A stretch of DNA of 64,000 nt from NCBI GenBank assembly GCA_963920705.1, contig OY987226.1:6140501-6204500 (forward strand), read 5' to 3'. Source of the stretch: Odiellus spinosus (Eukaryota; Arthropoda; Arachnida; Opiliones; Phalangiidae). The notes below the pieces were generated by a model that had not been told where the DNA came from, did no database searches, and saw only the letters and a list, made by a program, of their open reading frames with translations. This document shows, one piece after another, positions 52,101 through 59,569 of the stretch. How positions within the stretch are numbered: position 1 is the stretch's first letter; every line of letters begins with the position of its first letter. The position numbers and the translations under genes were made by a program.

Positions 52101-55100
52101 CAAAAATAATTATTTTGCAAAAGAATTTTCGCTTTCTTCGATTTGTTTTGATGCTATGAATTATCAGAGCCAAGAAACTATTAGGCTTAAGATCAGTTAC
52201 TTAACTATCAAGTAATAACAATGGACACATATCTCGTTTCTTTTTTCTACCGAGGCTTAATTCTCTTCTAGTTTCACGCCAATATTTATGTTCTTAGGTT
52301 TTATTGAACGCCTCTAGAAATGTTTTAACTAAGTAAATCGATGATCAGAGGGAAGTTCCCCTTCATGATTAAGTAAAAGGATATAAAAACCTTCCCTAAG
52401 AGTGTCAGTCCACCAATTCCTTATAGATCAACGCCGCGAGTTGGGCTGGGTGGTAGAAATATCGCGGGAGAGGAAATTTCTTGGCACTAAGGGTTGCCGA
52501 GCCAATATAAAGCTAGGATGACTTTCGCAAGTTTCGTTTTCATCTAGAGGGTGCCCAAAAAGTTTAGTTTCCTTATGATTTTTTTGTCGTGTGCGAAATG
52601 TCACGTATGCAAGTTGCTGAGATCTATATTCTTAAGGGAGGGATGAAGCGAAACTCTTCTTCGAGTTGTCAAGAACAGTCTACCGTTAAAAGAGCATTTC
52701 AACCAAGCAAAAAAACCAATAACTAAGGCTGAGAGACCGTTTTAGATTCTTACTCTTAGTATATAGTGATGTTGATCGCGAATATAAAAATATTCTAGAA
52801 ATATATTTTTATCTTTTTGCTCGAAGCCGAAACTGAATCGACAAAAACGTCCCTACCATCAACTTGAGTAAAGAGATTTCTTTCAGAGAATCCAGAATAA
52901 AGAATTTCGTTCAGTGTAAAGAAGGTCACACATTATAAAACACTTTTTGTCACCGCCGTCCACCTGAAGAAGAAAATACGTTTTGACAGCGCCTTAAGCC
53001 GCAGTTTATATTTATCCATCGATTTTCAATCGCTTCAATTTTTTTTTTTTTCCTTTTCGTTCTTTACTTTTTCTCGGATATAGATGAGGATTTTAAAAGA
53101 CGATTTATGGATCAGGACATACGGGCGGCTATATCAGAAACTTTGTTCTTCCACCTGCGAAATTCCCATAGGCATTTACAGGACTTTAAGTTCGGCCGCG
53201 TCTGAGGCATCGTCGGTAAGAGAAAAAAAAACAGTTGTCACATGCACTCTATTTTTTCACACTTTTACAGTATTTCGACTCTTTTTTCGCAATTCCAAAA
53301 ACCTTTAAAGTAAAAATGAAGTGTAACAAATGATTTCTATCCTTAATATATATCTAATTTACAATCCAAACCTTAAATACAGATTTTAGTCAGAAAGTAG
53401 GCTTAGCATCTCCGTGGTTGAAGATTGTACTTAGGCTAACACGAATCAGTTAAAAGATCTTTAAATCTTTTATTGACTTCATTCTCCTTTTAAAGTAGAA
53501 GTTTCTCTGTTGTTTTAAGATAAAATGGCACTGTATTGATTTAAGAAATACCTTTTTATCCGCAGCACATATCTTTAGACTTGCTCGAAGACGACAGGTC
53601 GATAATTCACTCTGATATCGAACGCCAAGAAATCAGTAATCTGGTACGGAACCGAATGCAAGATTTAGGCCTGCCCACGGAGGACTATGGTAATTTTCAC
53701 TGCTTAGATTTAGAGAAGGCAGACGTCGAATCTGGTCTGAGTCTAAGGTCGTGTAGACCCATACATGGGGTTCCCTGGGGACCTCTGATTGGTGGTGGGT
53801 ACGTTCAAAAAAATCTAACCCCCTCCCCAGATGCACTGACTTCATATTTATAAATATAATTTTAGTGAGTCTACGGAGTAGGCTACAATTACATTGTTAG
53901 TAAAAATGCATTGAAACGCTAAATTAATGAATTAGATTCGGAGAATTTCTTATAGTTAAAATCGAATTTAAGAACAGTAATATAAAATCATATGTTAATT
54001 TCGCTCATTAGGCTGCTACCTTCGCAAAGGAGCGGAAACCTGGATATTTCCAGCTTTAAGCTCCTTCTATTCGTAGCCTGTCTAAGTTAAATAATTTTGT
54101 TCCAAGCATTGGAATTTATTCTTCCGACCTTAAGGTTTCTATATCTGCACTACCTGGCTTATTTTAATTCTTTTCTTTCTTGAAAATATCATCGGTGTTA
54201 AAATCTTACATTGGATTTATAGATGACGTTTCTGAGAAAAGGAACAGTTTATCTTACGTTATGATTAATCCAAGTTGCGATTTGAAGTTGGAGGAAGGAG
54301 ATATCATGTAAGAAATATTTTTATGATGGCTATAACGTTTCTGTGGATTTTTTATATCATACGTAAAACTTCTTATTCTTACTGAATGTCGTCTACTATA
54401 TACGAAATTTAAAATGGACGATGGAAAAGGGTTTATATTGTTAAATGTAACTGAGGAAAGTCAAATGGAATAGTTTAGTAGTCATTGAAAATTGGATTTA
54501 ACAATAAGCCTCTATAAACCATGAGAAATATATACTTTAAATCTATTAGGAAATGTCTTTTAATGAGATATATCTCGCTCTAAATTCAACGTGGAACAGA
54601 TATATCCAGAAGAATTTTACTTTTTTATGAGTTACAGCCTAGGAAACAGAAATTATCTTTTGCATTCGCCTTTACATAACAAAATTATGTTTGATGAACG
54701 CCACATTTCTTCTAACTTTATAGATCTGGAATCTTCTAACATTGAAACTATATACCATCAATGAAATAGGCTTAAAAAATCTAAGTGGCTAGAAGTAGAA
54801 GCTAGAATTTTAGTCGAAGCGGGTTATAGTTTTCATCTTGGTCACTGCATCCTCCTTCGAGGTACTTTTCCTGTATTGATTTTACGAATCAGTCTATCGA
54901 ACCGTTCTAACCTTGGGTGTGTCGAACGCCTCGCCCTCTATTGGTAAAGGTTGAAATTTGTAACTATTTATAAACTCGTGGTAAGGGTGATATATTTGTA
55001 TAATTGGCGCGGTAGTTTCAATGTTAAGTTTCCACACTTTATTTTAAGTGAACCATATACACGCTCAGTTTATTGCGCGAAATAAGAGGGGTACATTTAA

Positions 55101-55563
55101 ACTGTTAATCATGAAATATTACATATATACTGCAGTTTTATTTGATGAACTATAATAATGCGTATATTTTACGAAAGAGTTCCTTAGTTCGATGAATAAT
55201 ATCTAATATATTACATTTTTTTGCAGTTTTCTTATTAGGCCTAGTCCCATCTCAAGCAAGAGAATCTTCATGAACCGAGGATCTGTTAGGGTCAAGTCAC
55301 CGAGACAAAGAAGGCGAGAAAGAAGGGTGAACATTCCAGTGACCCCGGCCTGCCACATTACACCGACTAACCCCAATTCGAATCCTCAATCGACTTCGGA
55401 TCCGTTTATGAGCGTTTTCGTTTCGTCGCGCCAAACTCAGTCGCTAGACGACGCCTCAAAAGGAGAGCTACTCGAAAACGGCAACATTCGAATACCAATA
55501 AACGGTAATATCGGTGTTGAAATAACTCCACCCGCCGAACCGGTGTCGGGAACGGTCGTCTAG
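30749..55563 (+). CDS. SLO2: SLO2 sodium-activated potassium channel (KCNT/Slack family), whole gene, 25 coding exons
   Basis: Pore-forming subunit of a large-conductance K+ channel of the plasma membrane, opened by intracellular Na+ in the relatives studied; it works as a tetramer and damps excitability after sustained firing. Coding exons join at 30749-31134, 40035-40114, 40207-40306, 41134-41229, 41307-41355, 41426-41485, 41572-41646, 41764-41847, 41941-42035, 47479-47827, 48176-48312, 48394-48457, 48535-48643, 48700-48958, 49024-49292, 49357-49675, 49746-50024, 50085-50156, 50219-50353, 50462-50675, 50829-50912, 53084-53215, 53566-53689, 54223-54307, 55227-55563. They sum to 3993 nt, 1330 codons plus TAG, close to the 1200-odd residues of vertebrate KCNT1. 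All introns are GT-AG and all phases match. Order: cytoplasmic N-terminus (1-130), S1-S6 (about 155-405) with filter TVGYGD at 372-377, RCK1 (to about 670), acidic linker, RCK2 (about 845-1185), tail. No stop or frameshift is seen, so it looks intact. The start ATG is the least certain part. Confidence 0.95.
32066..32402 (+). mobile_element. Element E2
   Basis: Inverted ends CCCCGTAGC and GCTACGGGG; interior GGGACACTCTAGCGGCCGCA, AAGCGCCTCTCTTTGGAGAA and GGCCCGCCTAAATT. Near the right end a roughly 45-bp segment (GGCTAGTTTTAAGT, ACGTTTACCTGACTCTTTG) is repeated in tandem. Confidence 0.65.
33003..33302 (+). mobile_element. Element E3
   Basis: Left GTAAACAACGCCCATAGCTT, right TTTGATGATAGTATTAAG; interior CGAGACAGTCTAGCGGCTGC and CTCGAGCCAGACAGGGGTGA as in E1/E2. 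Lies in SLO2 intron 1, 600 bp after E2. Confidence 0.6.
34352..34475 (+). mobile_element. F-family fragment
   Basis: Reads AAGGCTGTCATGGG, GAACTCCAAATGGAATTTGA, GAGTAGAATTTTCGGAAAGA, the F left part. C3 starts 20 bp after it. Further F pieces are seen near 2.03-2.11 kb, 8.87-8.94 kb and 37.92-38.01 kb. Confidence 0.5.
34497..34828 (+). mobile_element. Element C3: 332-bp copy in SLO2 intron 1
   Basis: Left end reads CCGAAGCCGATG (one change), right end GGCTTCTG. Flanked by GCATTTT on both sides (34490-34496, 34829-34835). Confidence 0.88.
37489..37617 (-). mobile_element. Element K2: inverted relative of K1
   Basis: Reads GAACTGAGGCGTACAAAA to GAATTCAAGAGTGTCTGACC, the reverse of K1 order, with internal GAGTTCATGAGAGTTCGAAA. 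One end is worn and no duplication is seen. Confidence 0.5.
38577..38726 (+). mobile_element. Element K1: 150-bp hAT-like miniature element
   Basis: Ends CGAGGGGTCAGACACTTGA and its worn inverse (GTGACGTACCCCTCG); flanked by GTTTGATT on both sides (38569-38576 and 38727-38734). An 8-bp duplication is typical of the hAT superfamily. Interior repeats GAGTTCAGCTAGAGTTCGAA-like words. Confidence 0.65.
40035..40114 (+). CDS. SLO2: SLO2 exon 2: pre-S1 conserved segment
   Basis: Acceptor TTTACAG, donor GTAAGT at 40115. It codes [12 protein letters not shown] followed by [15 protein letters not shown], nearly identical to the segment just before S1 in vertebrate KCNT1 ([20 protein letters not shown]). 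It lies 8.9 kb from exon 1. Confidence 0.95.
40207..40306 (+). CDS. SLO2: SLO2 exon 3: transmembrane segment S1
   Basis: Codes [20 protein letters not shown] then [13 protein letters not shown]; the hydrophobic stretch is S1. A TTTTTTT-rich tract and CTAG precede it. The final Trp/Cys codon is split (TG|), completed in exon 4, and the donor is GTAAGT. Confidence 0.93.
41134..41229 (+). CDS. SLO2: SLO2 exon 4: S1-S2 extracellular loop
   Basis: Codes [32 protein letters not shown] and the first bases of Trp. Vertebrate Slack has CWGCP at the same place. Two N-glycosylation sequons are visible, NST and NFT, consistent with an extracellular loop. Donor GTAAGT. Confidence 0.92.
41307..41355 (+). 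CDS. SLO2: SLO2 exon 5: start of S2
   Basis: A 49-nt exon coding [17 protein letters not shown], aligned with WAPILWVERKMTLWAIQ of vertebrate KCNT1. Flanked by TTGAAG and GTAAAA. Too short for ORF scanning but phase and homology are clear. Confidence 0.9.
41426..41485 (+). CDS. SLO2: SLO2 exon 6: transmembrane segment S2
   Basis: Sixty nt coding [20 protein letters not shown], with the family's SYKGNIW junction continuing into exon 7. Acceptor TTGTAG, donor GTGAGC, phase 0 on both sides. Confidence 0.92.
41572..41646 (+). CDS. SLO2: SLO2 exon 7: transmembrane segment S3
   Basis: Codes [19 protein letters not shown] then VPFVVT, aligned with GNIWEQIFRVSFVLEMINT and LPFIIT of KCNT1. Acceptor TTCTAG, donor GTTAGT, phase 0. 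Confidence 0.93.
41764..41847 (+). CDS. SLO2: SLO2 exon 8: S4 region
   Basis: Codes [20 protein letters not shown] then [18 protein letters not shown] and FLNCWLAK are signature residues of the Slo2 family. As in other Slo2 channels, this S4 lacks the regular arginine ladder of voltage-gated channels. Donor is TTT|GTAAGT, giving MF before exon 9. Confidence 0.95.
41941..42035 (+). CDS. SLO2: SLO2 exon 9: S4-S5 linker and start of S5
   Basis: Codes [20 protein letters not shown] then [11 protein letters not shown] and a split Ser (AG|C). Vertebrate counterpart is [20 protein letters not shown]. Donor GTAAGG. The next exon is 5.4 kb away. Confidence 0.94.
44035..44370 (-). mobile_element. Element C4: 336-bp copy, opposite orientation, in SLO2 intron 9
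   Basis: The interior is inverted relative to C1-C3. Ends CAGAAGCCGATG and CATCGGCTTCTG; flanked by GTTTAAG on both sides (44028-44034, 44371-44377). Near identity to the other copies suggests fairly recent activity. Confidence 0.88.
45349..45475 (+). mobile_element. Element B3, right end uncertain
   Basis: Starts AGGGAAACTTAATTG after TTAA (45345-45348), with GAATTTATTTTCGGAATCA, ATGCCAAAAA and AGACACGTTTTAGATG. Lies in SLO2 intron 9. Confidence 0.5.
47479..47827 (+). CDS. SLO2: SLO2 exon 10: S5 end, pore, S6, start of RCK1
   Basis: Holds the pore: [16 protein letters not shown], with the selectivity filter TVGYGD at 47567-47584 (residues 372-377), then S6 ([19 protein letters not shown]), the S6 exit [13 protein letters not shown] and the first strand and helix of RCK1 ([30 protein letters not shown]). 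All are close to KCNT1 ([36 protein letters not shown]). Acceptor GTTTAG, donor GTACGT. Confidence 0.97.
47567..47584 (+). other. SLO2: K+ selectivity filter codons (TVGYGD) of SLO2
   Basis: The six codons read Thr-Val-Gly-Tyr-Gly-Asp. This is the canonical K+ filter and argues that the channel conducts K+ normally. Confidence 0.97.
48176..48312 (+). CDS. SLO2: SLO2 exon 11: RCK1 Rossmann core
   Basis: Codes [40 protein letters not shown] and DLTRAR, aligned with [33 protein letters not shown] and DLMRAK in KCNT1: the beta-alpha repeats of the first RCK domain. Acceptor GACAG, donor GTTATA (weak), final Arg codon split AG|A. Confidence 0.94.
48394..48457 (+). CDS. SLO2: SLO2 exon 12: RCK1
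   Basis: Codes [20 protein letters not shown] then A; KCNT1 has [20 protein letters not shown] here. The conserved EACFIL strand is intact. Acceptor CGTAG, donor GTAAGT. Confidence 0.93.
48535..48643 (+). CDS. SLO2: SLO2 exon 13: RCK1
   Basis: Codes [20 protein letters not shown] then [16 protein letters not shown], matching [20 protein letters not shown] and YVQILKPENKFHVKFA of KCNT1. The final Glu codon is split G|AG. Donor GTAAGA. Confidence 0.95.
48700..48958 (+). CDS. SLO2: SLO2 exon 14: RCK1 C-lobe
   Basis: Codes [20 protein letters not shown], then [37 protein letters not shown] and [17 protein letters not shown]. Vertebrate KCNT1 has [31 protein letters not shown] and YGRCSGNEVYHIR. 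This is one of the best conserved blocks of the protein. The last codon is AA|G. Confidence 0.97.
49024..49292 (+). CDS. SLO2: SLO2 exon 15: end of RCK1 and start of linker
   Basis: Codes [40 protein letters not shown] and KEENSAF, aligned with [20 protein letters not shown] and [16 protein letters not shown] of KCNT1. After KEENSAF a hydrophilic, family-variable linker rich in Lys, Pro and Thr begins. Donor GTAAGA; last codon split G|. Confidence 0.93.
49354..49359 (+). promoter_or_regulatory. SLO2: Tandem CAGCAG (NAGNAG) splice acceptor of SLO2 exon 16
   Basis: The intron ends TTTCAGCAG|AT. Using the first AG gives Thr-Ala-Asp, the second gives Thr-Asp; both keep frame. Tandem NAG acceptors are a known source of one-residue isoforms. 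Which one dominates is not visible from DNA. Confidence 0.75.
49357..49675 (+). CDS. SLO2: SLO2 exon 16: RCK1-RCK2 linker
   Basis: Codes a disordered linker carrying the conserved RRPSIAPV (identical in vertebrate KCNT1), a basic Ser site of the kind used by protein kinases, followed by a strongly acidic run ([17 protein letters not shown]) and ITPAETCE. The start is ambiguous: the acceptor reads CAGCAG, so the exon may begin at 49357 or 49360, both in frame. Donor GA|GTAGGT. Confidence 0.9.
49746..50024 (+). CDS. SLO2: SLO2 exon 17: start of RCK2
   Basis: Codes [20 protein letters not shown] then [39 protein letters not shown] and [14 protein letters not shown]1 has [20 protein letters not shown] and [15 protein letters not shown], then PIVLLLDNKP. 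The exon end is ambiguous: GTACAG at 50025 or GTAATT at 50031 can both serve as donor, adding Tyr-Arg in the longer form. Confidence 0.92.
50025..50036 (+). promoter_or_regulatory. SLO2: Two tandem splice donors, 6 bp apart, at SLO2 exon 17
   Basis: After GAAAGAAG come GTACAG and then GTAATT. Both leave a terminal AG that joins the G of exon 18 to make Arg, so both are in frame; the longer form adds Tyr-Arg (ERRYRPHPA against ERRPHPA). The shorter form aligns with vertebrate DNKPDHH without a gap. Confidence 0.65.
50085..50156 (+). CDS. SLO2: SLO2 exon 18: RCK2
   Basis: Codes (R)[20 protein letters not shown] then SID and a split Asn (AA|C). KCNT1: [20 protein letters not shown]. Acceptor TTGTAG, donor GTAAGA. 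Confidence 0.93.
50219..50353 (+). CDS. SLO2: SLO2 exon 19: RCK2
   Basis: Codes [40 protein letters not shown] and QTMF, aligned with [20 protein letters not shown] and [20 protein letters not shown]. Acceptor ACCAG, donor GTATGC. Confidence 0.94.
50462..50675 (+). CDS. SLO2: SLO2 exon 20: RCK2
   Basis: Codes [40 protein letters not shown] and [20 protein letters not shown], then DTLLYQ. KCNT1: [20 protein letters not shown] and [20 protein letters not shown]. Acceptor CTACAG, donor GTATAT. Confidence 0.96.
50829..50912 (+). CDS. SLO2: SLO2 exon 21: RCK2
   Basis: Codes [20 protein letters not shown] then PGSGFLSS; vertebrate KCNT1 has [20 protein letters not shown] then PGSGYL. Acceptor TTTCAG, donor GTAAGA, phase 0. 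A 2.2-kb intron follows. Confidence 0.95.
50913..53083 (+). other. SLO2: SLO2 intron 21 (2.2 kb)
   Basis: No coding sequence or clear repeat was recognised. A GGTGCCCAAAAAGTTTAG stretch near 52550 recalls mariner-type ends but no partner end or transposase was found. Confidence 0.7.
53084..53215 (+). CDS. SLO2: SLO2 exon 22: RCK2 end
   Basis: Codes [34 protein letters not shown] and [14 protein letters not shown]1 has [34 protein letters not shown]. Preceded by a pure T tract at 53041-53051 and the acceptor ATATAG; donor GTAAGA. Confidence 0.95.
53566..53689 (+). CDS. SLO2: SLO2 exon 23: post-RCK2
   Basis: Codes [20 protein letters not shown] then [20 protein letters not shown] and Y. KCNT1 has [20 protein letters not shown] here. 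It lacks the long inserted segment that vertebrate KCNT1 has before this point. Donor GTAATT, last codon G|AT. Confidence 0.94.
53690..54222 (+). other. SLO2: SLO2 intron 23
   Basis: About 530 bp. A stretch near 54012-54040 (GCTACCTTCGCAAAGGAGCG) resembles one near 48000 in intron 10, suggesting two copies of a small unnamed repeat. Nothing else seen. Confidence 0.6.
54223..54307 (+). CDS. SLO2: SLO2 exon 24: final conserved strand
   Basis: Codes [20 protein letters not shown] then KLEEGDI, aligned with [20 protein letters not shown] and SDIVYLIR. Acceptor TTATAG, donor GTAAGA; the Ile codon is split AT|T. Found only through homology and phase because it is short. Confidence 0.92.
54308..55226 (+). 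other. SLO2: SLO2 intron 24
   Basis: About 920 bp of AT-rich DNA with no recognised feature; it ends in a TTTTTTTGCAG acceptor. Confidence 0.7.
55227..55563 (+). CDS. SLO2: SLO2 exon 25: C-terminal tail and stop
   Basis: Completes the last conserved strand as IFLIRPSP and then codes a basic patch (RQRRRERR) and a Ser/Asn/Pro-rich tail of about 100 residues ending EPVSGTVV and TAG. The last residues TVV fit a class I PDZ ligand (Thr at -2, Val at 0). A consensus donor-like GTAAGT lies ten bases after the stop (55573), so a 3' UTR intron is possible. I could not place the polyadenylation site. Confidence 0.93.
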
Positions 55564-58500
55564 TTCTATCGCGTAAGTGTTTTAAATTTTCTAAAAGGGA
55601 AAGTCATTATCGACTCGTAGTACAATTTGATAAATGAAATTCGAGCGCCGATATAGACCGTGAAACTAAACGTTGCTTAATGGTTAATTAGTCTTAACCA
55701 TTTACCGGTTTCATTTAACTTCAGACAAGGGTTTAGTACCCGCCAGCTGAACCTACAAATGAGAAATTCAAATATATCCGAGATTGCGGTTTCAATTAAC
55801 GAGCGGATAAAGCAATTTCAAAAACATTTTACAGCTTAGCTTATCAACGGGGTTTTTTAATGTAAATATGGAAATTCATACCGAATCGAAAACTTAAAAG
55901 CTTCAAATCTACTTCATATAAACCAGAAGAAAACAAAAACTTACCAAGGCTTAAATAACATTCTTCGAAAAAAGTGTGCTATAACTTTTATTCTTTATAG
56001 AATAGCTTTACAATTGAAGAAAATATTATTCTACAAAAATTCAAAAACAAATTTTCCCAATCTTATACTATTATTATCATCATCACGGGAGTTTACATAA
56101 AACTAGTATATTTTTGAGGTCTCGGTTAACACACCCTAAATCTTTTTAGAAGCATTGAATTGATATTGTCCCAAATTTCCCCGCGACATGGTGCAAATTC
56201 ATTAGTTTTACATACGAAAGGTAAAGAGGGGAATTTAAATGAGGGTGTACAAGTATGTGATAAAATGGATTAGATTTTTCTAAACGTAAAACCGGTGAAA
56301 TGAGGTTAATTATGACTTAGGTCGGTAAGAATCGATTTTAACCCTACTTAGCGCCATCAAAGGACAGTCTGAGAACTACGACCGCTGCTAAAATTTGAGT
56401 TATTTATAGCTAATATAAAGAATAATTATAATAAGTATCTTGATTTTAAATTCGCCATTAAAACAGGGTTAATTTATATGGTGAATGATCACAGTATATA
56501 TTGATCGGGTTGGAATCATGAGCCCACGCGTATTTTGCTACACATTTGAGACATTACGGGGATATGTAATATGGGACAAACGTGTTACAACTTGTTTATT
56601 TGGACAAAATGCCACTTGTCCAACATTTGCATATCCTTCTTAATAGGAAAGTAAAATTTGTAGAACCAGTTCAGCGGGTATAAAACTAGGATACCTTTCT
56701 ATGTCTCTGTTATATTGTTTATTAGAGATAGCGTAAGCCAATTTTATCTCTAAGTAGCCAATGTCTAAGTTGTCTATAAGGGGCTAACCTCTTCCTTTAA
56801 CTCTGTACACCGATTACGTAATTGATTACAGACTTAAGTAATGCTAAATACGTATTCAGTTACGTGATCACGCTAGAACAGCCGAAGCTACAGGCTTTTA
56901 CACCGATTTTGGTGAAATGATCAGCCACTCGATGGGGTATTAACGAACCTGTAACTTAAATTGAAACTGACGAAGCTGATGTTTCTAAGGCCCTGATTAA
57001 GTGGATCTAAGACCTGGGGCAATTTGCTGGATTTGGGGGCTTCCTACCCACATGGAACAAGTAAGCGTGAAAATGTTTGTAGGGCCAAACAATTGACCAC
57101 GTAGCCCCATCCCCCTTAATTGAGGTCTGACGTTTCTCACAATGCGTTTAGTATTGCATTTTGTTTTTAGCGAGAAAGTTTTTCGAATTCCCGTTTCCAT
57201 CTTCTTCAAAAAGGTCTTACATTGGGTGAATTTAGGTCTACTTGATTCAACCAATGGAAGATTGCTTTTTTCATCGACTAATGTGCCCGTGAAAAAGTTT
57301 CAATTCCTATACCCAGATCCCACCTCTCAATGCCTTGATAGAGCTACTTGGAGATAATTGTTTTACGGAGATAGCCTAGATTTATAGCTGCTGGAAACCA
57401 AAACTAATTTCGAGTTCCTAATCAAAATATGCGAACGATTGGTGCTATAAAACCATTAAATATGAAAGTACCAATTGAGGGCCCCTTATTACCTCCAGTA
57501 TATACTCACAAGACGACTTCAACGAAGCATTTAAGGGGTGTTAATTATAGTATATGAACGGTGCCAGTGATTAGTATTAAAGTGGATATCTGCGGTTTGT
57601 AGAGTTAATTTAGAGTTGCTATCTTTTTTAGCTTAGCAGACGATTGTGGTTATAAAAAAGGTACAGTCCAAACCTAGGCTGTGTGCTAAGGATTTTGCCC
57701 CATTGGCCACTAGCACCCCTCCACTGATTCTGCCCTTTTTTTAAAAAAAGGTAGGCAGTGTGCTAAGTCCAAGATGATTTTCAAAGGGCAGATTATCGAG
57801 TATAGGGAGTGTTGAAGAAGACACGCAAAGTGATTCGATTCGGACCTCTTCAAATAAATCTTGCGGTAAGCGCGAATTTTATCTGTTGAAATTTTATAAA
57901 TTTCCGAGGTTGTTTTTACATACGCGTGACAGAATAGACTCGGGTTGCTTGTCTACTTTAAAACTAAATAGGGCTTTAGAGCTTCGTTGAAGTAGTCTAT
58001 ATCACTTCTCTTCCTCCCATGGATCAATAACAGTATGGGATGTCTAGCTTTGCACGTCGTTAATAAAACAAGATTTTTGTTATGTAACCATTATTAATGA
58101 AACACACTAATTATATCTCTGGTATGGCAAATTTCGGAGGTAGGGTTTTATTTCGGTATATGTTTTTAAATTGATCAAATTATATTTATCGAAATTGAAT
58201 ACTTTTAATTGCGGTTCTATTGGTTATGAAACTTAAATATTTAAATACGTAATAGTATTTCGATTTTAAAAGTTCCTGTTTTATTAAATTTCATTTTTAG
58301 TTAGGTTTATTTAAAATTTTAGGCTTTTTTTAGGGTGATATTTTGAATGAAATAAGAAACTATAAATAAATGATAAAATTCAAAAGTAAAAAATATAACA
58401 CAAAAACAGATTGCCGTGATCCTTTTGAGGCCTTAACACTTAAAAATATTCATCAAATTTAATGGGAGAAAAATTATAAGAAATTTAAAAATAGTGTTAA

Positions 58501-58658
58501 CGTTTTTATTACAAAACTACAGAAAACAAAACTTATATTTTGCAAAAAAAAAAAAATAATAATAATAAAGCAAACAGTAAGTTGTAGATGTTTATTTTCA
58601 CCAAGCTGTTTTTGCAGCGAAAAACCAAATTTTTCACCAGATAAACAAAATTTTTGGT
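55564..58658 (+). other. SLO2 3' flank
   Basis: Includes the 3' UTR of unknown length. I see no second gene on either strand; frames at 57.0-57.4 kb overlap each other and match nothing I recognise. Confidence 0.55.
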
Positions 58659-59122
58659 AAAGGGAAATTAGGGCCAAAAGGTGGAACAGCTTTTGAATTT
58701 ATTTTCAGAATCAGCGCACAAACATTCAATGAATAAAATAGATTTTACACTATTTTTAAGCAATGATTTAGTGCTAGTCGCGAATTTCCCCACTTCGGCC
58801 AAAAAAAAAATACTTTCTATTAAATATTATTTGAGAGGAGGGAATCAAATCGGCTTAAAACATGTTAAAAAGTTGTGCTCTACACGATACGTCAATTTTC
58901 AAAAGATAAAAATTTGCAGGGGCAAAAATTGCAGGGGCTTAGCGAGCTAAACAAGTTTTAATTTTTTAAAATGATGTAAATGTTATTTTTACCTTTTGAA
59001 AATTGACGTTTCGTGTAGAGTACTACTTTTTTTAACATTTTTTTAAGCCGATTTTAATTTCCTCCTCTCAAATAATATTTAATTGAAAACATTTTTTGGC
59101 CGAAGCGGGGAAATTCGCGACA
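58659..59122 (+). mobile_element. Element I: foldback sequence with a B-type left end
   Basis: Left end TAAAGGGAAATTAGGGCC and GGAACAGCTTTTGAATTTAT resemble family B. Two arms, about 58777-58908 and 58988-59122, are inverted copies (TCGCGAATTTCCCCACTTCG against GGCCGAAGCGGGGAAATTCG; TACACGATACGTCAATTTTC against its inverse). The frames seen in it are by-products. Confidence 0.6.
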
Positions 59123-59254
59123 AGGCCAATACGATCTTAACGCGCTACTAGTGTTCGGCTCCACCCACCAGGATCGCCGCGATCGCGCTATAGTCACTTT
59201 ACTCCATTGAAGTTTCCAATCTATATACGTTAATTATTTTGTCTATGGTTATAT

Positions 59255-59569
59255 CAAGAATTCATTCAGGTTCCATAAGAATATGGGAGGGTCGCGATTC
59301 AATAACCATCATCCCAAACTTTGTAGCAAAGTCCGTCTGCTTCGAATCGATTTTCCAAGTAAATCGCTCCTGACATCTATTATTAACCCGCGCCACTAAC
59401 GACCTTGACATAATATTTTGGGTAATAAAAATGGAGCCGACCGAAAAAAGATCTAAGCGTACAAATGTTGCGAAAATTGCAGACTAACTTTTGTTACAAA
59501 GTTTGGGAGGATGGTACCAGAAGCTAAAGCTATGCTCCCATATTCTTAAGGAACCTGAATGAATTCTTG
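59255..59569 (+). mobile_element. Element D2: 315-bp copy downstream of SLO2
   Basis: Same length and very similar sequence to D1. Flanked by GTTATAT on both sides (59248-59254, 59570-59576). Confidence 0.87.

Noticed and set aside
52545-52640. Mariner-like end (GGTGCCCAAAAAGTTTAG)
   Set aside because: No inverted partner, no TA pair and no transposase frame in the intron.
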